A stretch of DNA of 64,000 bases from UBA7703 sp963667195 (lineage in GTDB: Bacteria > Bacillota > Clostridia > Christensenellales > CAG-138): assembly GCA_963667195.1 (NCBI GenBank), contig OY762962.1, forward strand, positions 2,666,001-2,730,000, in the 5' to 3' direction. The notes beneath the pieces were generated by a model, which worked only from the letters and a program-made list of their open reading frames with translations, did not search any database and was not told the origin of the DNA. Shown one piece after another: positions 1-8,769 of the stretch (the stretch's first letter is position 1; every line of letters starts with the position of its first letter). The position numbers were made by a program, and so were the translations under genes.

Positions 1-14
1 ATCAGGAGTTTGAC

Positions 15-1853
15 ATGTGCGGAATCGTCGGATATTGCGGATCAAAACAAGCGGCGCCCATCCTGCTGGAAGGGCTGTCGAAACTCGAATACAGGGGATA
101 TGACTCGGCGGGATTGGCGGTTCGAAAGGCCAAAGAGAATATTCAGATTGTCAAAGCCACCGGCAAGCTGATCGAGCTCTACAACAAGACCGAAGGCGGC
201 GCTTTGGTGCAGGGCACCTGCGGCATCGGCCACACGCGCTGGGCGACGCACGGCGAACCGACCGTCGACAACGCGCACCCGCATTGCAGCGACGACTGCT
301 TTGTGGTCGGGATTCACAACGGCATCATCGAGAACTATCAGGAGCTCAAAGAGAAGCTGACAGAAAAGGGATACACATTCTACTCGAAAACGGACACGGA
401 GATCGCCGTCAAGCTGGTCGATTACTACTATCGCAAGACCGACGGCAACCCGGTCGAGGCGTTGTCCCGGACGATGCTGCGCGTGCGCGGCTCCTACGCG
501 TTTGCGATGATGTTCAAGGATTTTCCGGATGAGATCTATGTGGCGAGAAAAGACAGCCCGCTCATTCTCGGAATCTCGGACGGAGATACCTATCTGGCGT
601 CCGACGTGCCGGCGATTCTCAAGCACACAAGAGACATTTTCTACATCGACAACCTCGAAATCGCCCGCCTAACGATGGGGGAAATCCAGTTTTTCAACAT
701 CGATCAGGAGCGAATCGAGAAGCAATCCACGTACATCACATGGGATGCGCAGGCGGCGGAGAAAGCCGGCTATGAGCATTTCATGATCAAAGAGATTCAC
801 GAGCAGCCGACCGCGATTCGCAACACGATTCGGAACATCGTGCACGATAACCAACTTGATTTCTCCGTGACGGGGTTGAGCGATGCGTTTTTGCAATCGA
901 TCCAACAGGTCGATATCGTTGCCTGCGGGTCGGCCTATCATGTCGGACTTGTCGCGCAGTATGTGATCGAGGATCTCGCGAAAATTCCGGTACGGGTCGA
1001 GCTCGCGTCCGAATTCCGATATCGCAACCCGATATTGGATCAAACGCATCTGGTCGTCGTGATCAGCCAGTCGGGTGAAACAGCGGACACGCTGGCGGCA
1101 CTGCGCGAAGCGAAGAAAAAGGGCGTCAAGACGCTCGCAATCGCGAATGTCGTTGGCTCTTCCATCGCGCGGGAAGCCGACTATACGTTCTTCACGCTGG
1201 CAGGGCCGGAGATCGCCGTGGCCACGACAAAGGCATACAGCGCGCAGTTGGTTTCCTGCTATCTGCTGGCGCTTAAGTTAGGTCAGGTACGCACGCGGAT
1301 CACCGAAGACGAGATGAATCACCTAATTCAGGATTTGATGAACCTGCCGTACAAGATCGAGGCGATCCTGCAGCAGAAGGAACCCATCCAGTGGTTTGCT
1401 TCGCAGAATTACAACGCGCAGGATGTGTTCTTCATCGGTCGCGGGCTGGACTATGCCATCAGTATGGAAGGCAGCCTGAAGCTCAAGGAGATCAGCTACA
1501 TTCACTCGGAAGCGTATGCGGCAGGCGAACTGAAGCACGGAACGATCAGCCTGATCGAAGACGGCACATTGGTCATCGGCATTCTCACGCAGGCGGAGCT
1601 GATGGAGAAGACCGTCAGCAACCTCATGGAGGTCAAGAGCCGAGGCGGTTATATCGTTGCGTTGACCAGCGGAGAACACGCGTCGGTGCAAAGCACGGCT
1701 GACTTCACCATTCAGATTCCGCAGATTGACAAACACTTTACGGCTAGCCTCGCGGTCGTTCCGCTGCAGCTCCTGAGCTACTACATCAGCGTATCGCGCG
1801 GCTTGGATGTCGATAAACCGAGAAACCTAGCAAAAAGCGTGACGGTCGAATAA
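15..1853 (+). CDS. glmS: glutamine--fructose-6-phosphate aminotransferase (isomerizing)
   Basis: Makes glucosamine-6-phosphate from fructose-6-phosphate and glutamine, the first step of UDP-GlcNAc and peptidoglycan synthesis, in the cytoplasm. The 612-residue length is normal for the family. The protein begins MCGIVGY, so Cys2 is the N-terminal nucleophile of the class II glutaminase domain (about residues 1-225, with RWATHGEPTVDNAHPH). Two SIS sugar-isomerase domains follow (CGSAYHVG and SQSGETADTL near 305-355, then a second SIS to about 600). The C-terminal PRNLAKSVTVE is the usual tail. An AGGAG ribosome site lies at 4-8. A glmS ribozyme, common upstream in Firmicutes, would fall outside the window and cannot be judged. 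Confidence 0.98.
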   Translation: MCGIVGYCGSKQAAPILLEGLSKLEYRGYDSAGLAVRKAKENIQIVKATGKLIELYNKTEGGALVQGTCGIGHTRWATHGEPTVDNAHPHCSDDCFVVGIHNGIIENYQELKEKLTEKGYTFYSKTDTEIAVKLVDYYYRKTDGNPVEALSRTMLRVRGSYAFAMMFKDFPDEIYVARKDSPLILGISDGDTYLASDVPAILKHTRDIFYIDNLEIARLTMGEIQFFNIDQERIEKQSTYITWDAQAAEKAGYEHFMIKEIHEQPTAIRNTIRNIVHDNQLDFSVTGLSDAFLQSIQQVDIVACGSAYHVGLVAQYVIEDLAKIPVRVELASEFRYRNPILDQTHLVVVISQSGETADTLAALREAKKKGVKTLAIANVVGSSIAREADYTFFTLAGPEIAVATTKAYSAQLVSCYLLALKLGQVRTRITEDEMNHLIQDLMNLPYKIEAILQQKEPIQWFASQNYNAQDVFFIGRGLDYAISMEGSLKLKEISYIHSEAYAAGELKHGTISLIEDGTLVIGILTQAELMEKTVSNLMEVKSRGGYIVALTSGEHASVQSTADFTIQIPQIDKHFTASLAVVPLQLLSYYISVSRGLDVDKPRNLAKSVTVE

Positions 1854-1865
1854 AACACAGTTGCA

Positions 1866-1885
1866 GAGCCGTGAAATAACGGCTC
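1866..1885 (+). terminator. weak hairpin after glmS
   Basis: GAGCCGT and ACGGCTC form a 7-bp stem with a 6-nt loop 12 bp after the glmS stop. There is no good T-run behind it, so it may act as an mRNA 3' end or processing stem and not as a strong terminator. Confidence 0.35.
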
Positions 1886-1943
1886 CATTTGGGAACTTAC
1901 TCAACGATCCGGGTTTGACGAATTTTTTCGGAAGGTGATTGCA

Positions 1944-3986
1944 TTGTCCAAGATTGCACGAGAATTGATCAAGGAACAAAAGAAATATTCGCGCGGTCAT
2001 AAGCATTCCTTCATGCTCATGGGCTACGACGCGATATTGCTTCTGCTTGCGGATCTTCTGATGCTGGTGATTTATCCAAGCAGCATCGTCAAACTTTCGC
2101 CTGCGGGACTACACATACAAATGTCGCTCAGCTTGGTCGTGCTGTTCGGCTGCAGAACGCTATTGGGCATCTACAATCACGTCTGGAGATATGGCGGCAC
2201 AACACTCTATTTGCGACTGATCATTTCGGATGCGATTGCGGGCATGGCATATTATGCGATGCAACTCATTCTGCCAATAGAGGGAATCACATTTATACGT
2301 GCGGTTTCCATCATCACGGTCAACCTGCTTTTTACCATCGCGGTGCGGTTGGTCTACCAGTACCTTTACGAATACAACAGCGCAAACTCGAAAATCGCGT
2401 CTGTGTTGAGGTTCGGAACGGCCTGGCTGACCGGAATCAAAATTGAACCGCTGCCCGCGAGCGATAAAGCCGAATGTGCGCAGAAAACGTGTATTGCGAT
2501 CGTTGGTGCCGGCCGTGTCGGCGCGATGTTTGCGGATGAACTGCTCAAAAACCCGATGGCGTATTACAAGCCACGTTTTTTCATTGAGACGGACCGCGAA
2601 AAAGTCGGACGTTATATCAATGGGATTCGCGTCCTGTCGGAGATGGAGGTTACGGACGAGTTCATCAAGCGGGAGCATATCCAGGAGATCGTGTTTGCAG
2701 TTCCGAGCATGGATTTGGAACGAAAGAGACTTCTTTTCCAGAAATATCGCGGTTATGGCTGCAAGCTCAAGGTCTACGATTTCCCGATAGCCAAGAGCAT
2801 GGACGGATCGAAGCGGAACCTCAGAGATTTTGACATTCAGGAGCTGTTGTTCCGCAAGCAGCTTTCTTTTACCGACAAAACCACAGCGAATTTCTACCGG
2901 AACAAGACCATCCTGATCACCGGCGGCGGTGGATCGATCGGGAGCGAGCTGTGCCGGCAGGTTGCGAAAATGCTGCCGAAGAAGATTGTCGTCCTGGACG
3001 TCTACGAAAACGGCGCATACGACATCCAGCAGGAGCTGAAGCTGCAATATAAATCGGACCTCGACCTGAGCGTCGAGATCGTTTCGGTTTGTGACCGCGC
3101 CTTGCTCGAGAAAGTATTCCAAACGTACAGACCGAACGTGGTGCTCCACGCTGCCGCGCACAAACACGTTCCGCTTATGGAACACAACTGCTGCGAAGCG
3201 GTGAAGAACAACGTGTTTGGCACGCTCAATACAGTCGAGCTTGCGGAACAGTACACGGTTGAGAAATTCATCATGATCTCAACTGATAAGGCGGTCAACC
3301 CCACAAACGTGATGGGCGCGACCAAGCACATCTGCGAGTTGATTGTTCAGAGCAGGAACAGTATGACGATCTTCAGCGCTGTCCGCTTCGGAAACGTGCT
3401 CGGCTCCAACGGCTCCGTCATTCCGCTGTTTAAGCGGCAGATTGAAAACGGCGGGCCCGTTACGATCACCGACAACCGAATCATTCGCTATTTCATGACG
3501 ATCCCGGAAGCGACCCAGCTCGTGTTGACATCCGGTGCGATGGCCAAGAACGGCGAGATTTTCGTGTTGGATATGGGGCAGCCCGTCAAGATTCTGGAGT
3601 TGGCGGAGAACATGATCCGGCTTTCGGGTTACGAGCCGTACAAGGACATCAAGATCGTGGAAACCGGCCTCAGACCCGGCGAGAAGCTTTACGAAGAGCT
3701 TTTGATCAACTGCGACAGCCTTGAGACCACAGAGAACAAGCTGATCTTTATCGAGCGAAATCAAAAGATAACGATGGATTTTGTGAGCGAGGCAGTCAAC
3801 GGATTGGAGCTTGCTTTGAAGACGAACGATCCTTTGATCATCAAGAACTCACTGATGCAGTTCATCAAAACGTATCGCACGCCGGAGGAAGTAAATACAG
3901 AGTCAGCTTGCGCTGAAGAGGTTGAGAAGTACATGAGCAGGGTAGAGCAGTATCCCAATATGGAGCCAAAGGTCGTGAGTCTCTAA
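1944..3986 (+). CDS. membrane nucleoside-diphosphate-sugar 4,6-dehydratase (FlaA1/CapD/WbpM type)
   Basis: Polysaccharide-biosynthesis dehydratase/epimerase, likely acting on UDP-GlcNAc at the inner face of the membrane. Several hydrophobic helices fill about residues 25-130. A first Rossmann-like domain carries IVGAGRVGAMFADEL near 190. The catalytic NAD-binding domain starts at ILITGGGGSIGSE near 325. The active-site stretch STDKAVNPTNVMGATK has Met in place of the usual SDR Tyr, as in WbpM/CapD-type 4,6-dehydratases. I chose TTG at 1944 because a strong GGAAGGTGAT site sits just upstream; the in-frame GTG at 1935 overlaps that site. It follows glmS, which supplies the UDP-GlcNAc precursor. 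Confidence 0.9.
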   Translation: MSKIARELIKEQKKYSRGHKHSFMLMGYDAILLLLADLLMLVIYPSSIVKLSPAGLHIQMSLSLVVLFGCRTLLGIYNHVWRYGGTTLYLRLIISDAIAGMAYYAMQLILPIEGITFIRAVSIITVNLLFTIAVRLVYQYLYEYNSANSKIASVLRFGTAWLTGIKIEPLPASDKAECAQKTCIAIVGAGRVGAMFADELLKNPMAYYKPRFFIETDREKVGRYINGIRVLSEMEVTDEFIKREHIQEIVFAVPSMDLERKRLLFQKYRGYGCKLKVYDFPIAKSMDGSKRNLRDFDIQELLFRKQLSFTDKTTANFYRNKTILITGGGGSIGSELCRQVAKMLPKKIVVLDVYENGAYDIQQELKLQYKSDLDLSVEIVSVCDRALLEKVFQTYRPNVVLHAAAHKHVPLMEHNCCEAVKNNVFGTLNTVELAEQYTVEKFIMISTDKAVNPTNVMGATKHICELIVQSRNSMTIFSAVRFGNVLGSNGSVIPLFKRQIENGGPVTITDNRIIRYFMTIPEATQLVLTSGAMAKNGEIFVLDMGQPVKILELAENMIRLSGYEPYKDIKIVETGLRPGEKLYEELLINCDSLETTENKLIFIERNQKITMDFVSEAVNGLELALKTNDPLIIKNSLMQFIKTYRTPEEVNTESACAEEVEKYMSRVEQYPNMEPKVVSL

Positions 3987-4175
3987 CATCGGAGACGATG
4001 TTGGACGAACGACATGGATAAATTTAAAAATATGCGATTGCTTGTGTCTTGCTGTATGTCGCATGTGCTGTGATCTGCGCGATACTTGCATGGCATGGTG
4101 CCACCCAAGGCATTTGGGCGCGTTAAGCAACCTCGTGGCGGGTCAAGAAATTTTTAAACCAATAGCACAAAAGAA

Positions 4176-4206
4176 CGTCTTTGAGTAAATCTCAAAGGCG
4201 TTTTTT
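4176..4206 (+). terminator. rho-independent terminator
   Basis: A 10-bp stem (CGTCTTTGAG with CTCAAAGGCG, one G-U pair) with a 5-nt loop runs straight into six Ts. It is about 190 bp after the dehydratase stop and is the first strong stop signal for the glmS-side transcripts. Confidence 0.85.
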
Positions 4207-4229
4207 GTTGTATGAGGGTTAGAACAAGA

Positions 4230-4380
4230 ATAATTTGATAAGCTGGACGAGTTCAAACGGCAAATCAAAGACGAGAAGATCGCTCGGAAGATCAGCTAGT
4301 GGTCGGGGATGTAGAGTTGGAGGAAATGGCGGAGGAGCAGGAGAGGGTGTTGAGAGTGAGGTGTATGGAGGGGGTGAGCT
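4230..4380 (+). pseudogene. possible decayed coding fragment
   Basis: Two consecutive plus-strand frames read like protein: one gives FDKLDEFKRQIKDEKIARKIS then a stop at about 4299. The next, from about 4301, gives VELEEMAEEQERVLRVRC and ends at the TGA near 4380. Charged, helix-forming composition suggests remnants of a gene; neither piece has a start codon with a ribosome site. I do not recognise the parent family. Confidence 0.3.
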
Positions 4381-4401
4381 GAAAAAATTCTCGAGCATTG
4401 A

Positions 4402-4427
4402 ATTATAACACTTATCACTGTTATAAT
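4402..4427. promoter_or_regulatory. operator-like palindrome
   Basis: ATTATAACA and TGTTATAAT form a perfect 9-bp inverted repeat separated by 8 nt. No T-run follows, so a protein-binding site is more likely than a terminator. The bound regulator is unknown and no matching regulator gene lies next to it. Confidence 0.35.
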
Positions 4428-4501
4428 ATTAGCTCAAGATATGTAACTCTCGACTCTTGAATATTAATCTATAGATCGGCGAATGTATTTTAAGTAAAGC
4501 A

Positions 4502-4527
4502 AAGAACCACTCAAAAGAGTGGTTCTT
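4502..4527. terminator. hairpin downstream of the MazF-like gene
   Basis: AAGAACCACTC and GAGTGGTTCTT form an 11-bp perfect stem with a 4-nt loop. On the minus strand it lies about 90 bp after the stop of the MazF-like gene and ends in a T-rich tail (TTCTTTGC), so it probably terminates that gene. Confidence 0.55.
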
Positions 4528-4614
4528 ATTAATAGGTTGCCCTTTCGGCTGGATGATTAATAATGTGCCTTACGCTAAATATAAAATACCATGAGGAAGC
4601 TGTACTGTCAATAA

Positions 4615-5256
4615 CTATTTGTTTTCAATAATACCCTGTTTTAGGTCAGCAAGTTCTTGCACTACTTTCCTATATTCAGTATACTGTTTTGAAAACATTT
4701 TTTGAAATAGATATTCGTTAATTTCATCAAGTAGGTCATTGCTCGTTATATGGCTTTTGTAGCAAAGGAAACGTCCACCACTTATCGTCTTGATGTTACT
4801 TAATAGTAAAGCGCAATCTCGTCCAAAACCATCGTTTGTAGTTACTTTTCGCAGGAATTTTTTGCCAGATGGGTTATCTTGTGGATGATAAGCTTGAACA
4901 ATATTCTGTTGAGAGGATGATACTGGAACTACAATATGATAATGTCCAATTTGACCAATGATTAAAACTGGATGTGGGTATGCAAATTCTGGATTGTATG
5001 CAACTCCGAGGTCTGAAAAAAAGATGTCGCCAATTTTCGGAGTGATTTTACACTGATTATATGTTTTCCGTGTAAGCCAATTTTGAAGACTAATAATACT
5101 CAAAGCACACTCGTCGGTTGCTAAACTCAATATCTTCTCTGATAGATTCTGAGTTACTTTTTTAGTATTCTCAACACACTCTGAAGATTGGGCGGCAATT
5201 GTACTAGAGGGTGTTGCAGCAAGTTGTTGTAGTGTTGTGAAGTTTATTTTCTCCAT
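4615..5256 (-). CDS. PemK/MazF-like protein (putative endoribonuclease toxin fold)
   Basis: A 213-residue protein whose middle resembles the PemK/MazF fold: PKIGDIFFSDLG near 75-87, HPVLIIGQIG, HIVVPVSSS and later LLLSNIKTISGGRF near 150-165. MazF toxins cut mRNA, but this protein is about twice the usual 110 residues, with a roughly 70-residue N-terminal extension and a C-terminal helical tail. No antitoxin-sized gene lies beside it. The gene is AT-rich, unlike its neighbours, which suggests transfer. The start has a TTAAGGAG-type site just upstream on the minus strand. It could be a housekeeping-inactive or regulatory relative of MazF; toxicity is inferred only from the family. Confidence 0.6.
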   Translation of the reverse strand: MEKINFTTLQQLAATPSSTIAAQSSECVENTKKVTQNLSEKILSLATDECALSIISLQNWLTRKTYNQCKITPKIGDIFFSDLGVAYNPEFAYPHPVLIIGQIGHYHIVVPVSSSQQNIVQAYHPQDNPSGKKFLRKVTTNDGFGRDCALLLSNIKTISGGRFLCYKSHITSNDLLDEINEYLFQKMFSKQYTEYRKVVQELADLKQGIIENK

Positions 5257-5927
5257 ATATAACTCCTTAACTTATTTGTATGAATTATACTACAAAAAAT
5301 GCTAGTATATAAATGTATTTAATAGGAATTGATATTGAATGCATTGATCAAATCTCAACCTAGTACTCAATAGTACAAATTCAAGTTTATTATCATAAAT
5401 GGAGATTCTGTTTCTGGATAAATTGCTAATTCTGACGCCATTCGGCGCCGTTTTAATTTTAAACACGACACATGCAGTTCACCAATTCGTTCAAAATCGA
5501 TTCTTGCCGAAGTCAAACCCGACGAACACAAAATTACAACGAGAGCGGAATTCGCGCGAACATTGCCTAATGTGCGGCAAATAACGAATACTTTATGCGT
5601 CTCGCGCCTAACTGACGGCATCCAGGAAGAATCATGCCTCGCTTTACCTTTGTTCGCTTTGATGCATTTGAATTGATTCAATTGACGCTGTGAACCAACC
5701 ATGACACCCTCCGCAAACGCATATCATCCCAAGCATCACATCGAGATTCACGACGGCAGGAGAACGCTGGTTGACAGCGCAATCCTGCCGATACTATAAT
5801 CAAACAAGCGATTTTCGGGCGAAAATTCGCGCAATGCATGCCGGATTCTTTTCGTTTAATCGCGTGCCTGATCCTGCTTATAATATGTTTGCCTGCGGTG
5901 GTTACGCCGCGGCAGATGAGGGGTTAC
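5257..5927. other. long intergenic region with decayed sequence and the acyltransferase promoter
   Basis: No complete gene is supported. An open plus-strand frame without a start codon runs from about 5421 to 5676 and includes LAEVKPDEHKITTRAEFA; it looks like a relic. A consensus promoter lies at 5771-5800, leaving a leader of about 120 nt before the acyltransferase start. Confidence 0.5.
5771..5800 (+). promoter_or_regulatory. consensus sigma-A promoter of the acyltransferase cassette
   Basis: TTGACA (5771-5776) and TATAAT (5795-5800) are both perfect consensus with an 18-nt spacer. The expected start is near 5807, about 120 nt before the ATG at 5928. Confidence 0.8.
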
Positions 5928-7349
5928 ATGCTTTTTTCAAGCAATATCTTTCTGTTTCTCTTTCTTCCGCTCACAATCATCATCTATTATCTGCTTCCGA
6001 GGCGACTGAGAAATGCGTTTCTGTTTCTGGTCAGCCTCATTTTTTATGGCTGGGGCGAACCTAAGTTCCTGTTTATCATGCTGGGCTGCATCGTCTTTGA
6101 TTATGTGTTTGCCATCATCATCCACAAGATCGAAAAACCGGGTCCGAAACGCGCGGTCCTAGCCTTTGCAATCGCCTGTAATCTTGGGCTTTTGTTTGTC
6201 TATAAGTATCTAAACTTTGCCGTTACAAACCTCAATCAGCTTGGACTCAATCTCCCGTATAAGCAGATCGTTCTTCCGCTCGGGATTTCGTTCTTCACCT
6301 TCCAGGCGATTTCGTATTTGATCGACGTGTATCGCAACAACGCGAAGGTGCAGTATAACCCGCTCAACATCGGGTTGTACATCACGTTTTTCCCGCATCT
6401 TTGCGCGGGGCCAATCGTGCGATACCAGACCATCGCGGACCAGATCATCAGCCGCAAGGAGTCGGTATCCGATTTTAGCGAAGGCGTGCGGCGCTTCATC
6501 ATTGGCTTTTCCAAGAAGGTCATCCTCGCGAACAATATGGCGCTGGTGGCGGATGCTGCGTTCAAGGCCGCCGATCCTTCGCGCACGGTCGCATACGCCT
6601 GGATTGGGGCGCTCGCCTACGCGTTTCAGATTTTCTTTGATTTTTCCGGCTATTCCGACATGGCGATCGGTATGGCGCGGATGTTCGGGTTACATTTTCT
6701 CGAAAACTTCAATTACCCGTACATCTCCGCCTCGATCTCCGAGTTCTGGCGGCGCTGGCACATCTCGCTTGGTCAATGGTTCCGCGACTATGTCTATTTC
6801 CCGCTGGGCGGTTCGCGCGTCAAGTCCCGATGGAGGATGGTCTTCAACCTCCTTGTCGTGTGGACCCTCACTGGTATCTGGCACGGCGCAAGCTGGAATT
6901 TTCTGATCTGGGGGCTTGGCTACTTTGTCCTGATCGCGTTTGAGAAGCTGACGGACATCCCGAACCGGTTTCGGCACACGTGGCAGAAGATCGCGTATCG
7001 AATTTTCACGCTGCTGTGCGTGCTGCTGGGCTGGGTGATCTTCCGCGCGAACGGCATGCAGGCCGGATGGAATTATATCCTCAGCATGGTTGGCGCAAAC
7101 GGAAATGCGCTAGCCGGTGTGGACGTCGCGGGTGCCCTGCGCGATTATTGGTTCTTTTTCCTCGCGGCAATCGTCTGCTCCACGCCGGTGTTCCGCAACA
7201 TGAAGAACAAGCTGATGGAGAGCAAAAGCAAGGCGGTTCTCGTTGCGTTCAATGTGGTCACTGTGGTGGCGTATCTGTTCATCTTTATCTGGGCGTTTTC
7301 GTTCCTGATTCTCGGCTCGCAAAACCCGTTCATCTATTTCAACTTTTAA
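5928..7349 (+). CDS. MBOAT-family membrane O-acyltransferase (AlgI/DltB-like)
   Basis: Multi-pass membrane enzyme that passes acyl (usually acetyl) groups across the membrane to an extracytoplasmic polymer. The 473-residue protein has many hydrophobic helices and the MBOAT signature: SEFWRRWHISLGQWFRDYVY and, further on, LTGIWHGASWNFLIWG, whose His is the family's catalytic residue. I chose ATG 5928 because GAGGGG precedes it and LFSSNIFLFLFLPL is the normal AlgI-type N-terminus; upstream in-frame Met codons lack a ribosome site. The next gene follows after 15 bp and encodes the expected secreted partner. The acceptor (capsule, teichoic acid or peptidoglycan) is not shown by the sequence. Confidence 0.92.
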   Translation: MLFSSNIFLFLFLPLTIIIYYLLPRRLRNAFLFLVSLIFYGWGEPKFLFIMLGCIVFDYVFAIIIHKIEKPGPKRAVLAFAIACNLGLLFVYKYLNFAVTNLNQLGLNLPYKQIVLPLGISFFTFQAISYLIDVYRNNAKVQYNPLNIGLYITFFPHLCAGPIVRYQTIADQIISRKESVSDFSEGVRRFIIGFSKKVILANNMALVADAAFKAADPSRTVAYAWIGALAYAFQIFFDFSGYSDMAIGMARMFGLHFLENFNYPYISASISEFWRRWHISLGQWFRDYVYFPLGGSRVKSRWRMVFNLLVVWTLTGIWHGASWNFLIWGLGYFVLIAFEKLTDIPNRFRHTWQKIAYRIFTLLCVLLGWVIFRANGMQAGWNYILSMVGANGNALAGVDVAGALRDYWFFFLAAIVCSTPVFRNMKNKLMESKSKAVLVAFNVVTVVAYLFIFIWAFSFLILGSQNPFIYFNF

Positions 7350-7364
7350 GGAGGAGGGAGCAAT

Positions 7365-8591
7365 ATGAAGACAAAACTTCGCAATATTTTGCGGCAGATC
7401 AATGCGTCTGTCATACTCGCCGCCATCTTCCTTTTCTTTATCGTGTTTGTGGGCGCGGCTACGATCCCGACGGTCGTCTCCGAGGCGAGCGCCGTGCTGC
7501 ACGGTGAGAAATCGATCAAATCCGGCGCATTCGGCATTCGGGATGCCTATGATGAGATGCTGACCACGAGTCTGGATCAAAGCGTATTGCAAAACAGGGC
7601 GACGTATGTCAACCTCAGCGGATTCATCGCGAACCTGCTCGGGCAACGGCAGCTGAACGAAGTCGTGAAGCTCAACAACGGATATCTCACGTCAATTTAC
7701 GCGCGGCAGTCGACGGATGTAAGCGTAGAGCGCATTACCGAAATCTGCAAAAAGCAGACGGAGAAGGGCGGCACGTATCTCTTCGTTCTGGCACCGACGA
7801 AGATTTCGAAGTTTGACAACCAGCTTCCGCCGGACATCAAAGATTACGCGAACGACAACGCCGACGATCTGGTGAACGGACTGCGCAAGAACGGCGTTCC
7901 CGTGCTGGACCTGCGGGACGAGCTGCACGCGCAGGGCATCAGCCACGAGGAAGCGTTCAACAAGACCGATCACCACTGGACGCCGCAAACCGGATTCTGG
8001 GCGTATGTGGAGATTTTCAAGAAGCTCGAGAGCATGGGCGCGGTCTCCGGCATTCCGGACTACCTGCTCGACTCCAGCAACTACGAGTTTTACATCTTCC
8101 ACAATTCGTTTCTTGGCTCGATGGGAAAGCGCACCGGAATCTATTATGCAGGCGTGGACGACATCTGCAAGATCATTCCCAAGTTTGACACGAACATGTC
8201 CGTCTCGATCCCCAACGGTGAGCTGGACGCGACGGGACGCTACGAGGATGTTGCCTACGCGGTGAAGGACTTCGGCGGCACCGACTACTTCAATCAGCGG
8301 TCATACAGCTCATACGGCTATGGCAACCGCGCGATGATCCACTGGAGCAGCGCTGTGGCGCCGGTAGACAAGCGGTTCATGGTCTATGGCGACTCCTTCG
8401 GGAACGTGCCGTTCACGCTGTTTGCGCTGTGTGTGAAGACCTGCGACGAGCTGGATATGCGGCACTATCGGGACGACTTCGCCTCGTATTATCAGGCGTT
8501 TGACCCGGATGTGGTCGTCTGCCTCGTGAATGTGCAGGAGATCAGCAGCGACAGCGAGGACTTGCTGTATGACTTTTTCCCGAACGGCTGA
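7365..8591 (+). CDS. DHHW/AlgX-like SGNH-fold acetyl-transfer partner
   Basis: A 408-residue protein with one N-terminal membrane anchor (about residues 15-35) and an extracellular domain. It has the DHHW motif within KTDHHWTPQTGFWAY near residues 200-212 and a GDS block in MVYGDSFGN near 340, as in AlgJ/AlgX-type O-acetyltransferases. Such proteins complete acyl transfer to a glycan started by an MBOAT protein. It sits 15 bp after the MBOAT gene with a GGAGGAGG site, so the two are one operon, ended by the terminator at 8619-8647. Confidence 0.88.
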   Translation: MKTKLRNILRQINASVILAAIFLFFIVFVGAATIPTVVSEASAVLHGEKSIKSGAFGIRDAYDEMLTTSLDQSVLQNRATYVNLSGFIANLLGQRQLNEVVKLNNGYLTSIYARQSTDVSVERITEICKKQTEKGGTYLFVLAPTKISKFDNQLPPDIKDYANDNADDLVNGLRKNGVPVLDLRDELHAQGISHEEAFNKTDHHWTPQTGFWAYVEIFKKLESMGAVSGIPDYLLDSSNYEFYIFHNSFLGSMGKRTGIYYAGVDDICKIIPKFDTNMSVSIPNGELDATGRYEDVAYAVKDFGGTDYFNQRSYSSYGYGNRAMIHWSSAVAPVDKRFMVYGDSFGNVPFTLFALCVKTCDELDMRHYRDDFASYYQAFDPDVVVCLVNVQEISSDSEDLLYDFFPNG

Positions 8592-8618
8592 CGCACCAAT
8601 TTGCCCGTTTAACCAAAG

Positions 8619-8647
8619 ACAGACGGTCACTCGTCTGTTTTTGTTTT
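8619..8647 (+). terminator. terminator of the acyltransferase operon
   Basis: ACAGACG and CGTCTGT form a 7-bp stem with a 6-nt loop followed by a T-rich tail, 28 bp after the DHHW gene. Confidence 0.8.
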
Positions 8648-8769
8648 CTTAGGCGACGGATTGCGTTATTATGAAGAAGGCGACGTGCTCCGCGCGGCGC
8701 GCACTCCCGCAATTGCGTTCAAGAAATCCTGGGCCACTTCGTGCTATCCTTCTTTCAGGTGGTGAACAA

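Larger units (their letters stand above)
3987..4614. other. gene-poor AT-rich stretch
   Basis: I see no complete gene here. The stretch holds a terminator (4176-4206), a coding-like relic (about 4230-4380), a palindrome (4402-4427) and a hairpin (4502-4527). Base composition changes from the GC-rich left neighbour to AT-rich on the right, which marks the left edge of the island that contains the MazF-like gene. Confidence 0.6.

Noticed and set aside
42..626. Long antisense frame inside glmS
   Set aside because: It is a shadow of the glmS codon pattern with low-complexity Arg-rich protein and no ribosome site.
2160..3185. 341-codon antisense frame in the dehydratase gene
   Set aside because: The sense frame has full domain motifs; the antisense product shows no recognisable domain.
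5701..5799. 32-codon frame just before the acyltransferase promoter
   Set aside because: No ribosome site, ends inside the -10 element, and no similarity recognised.
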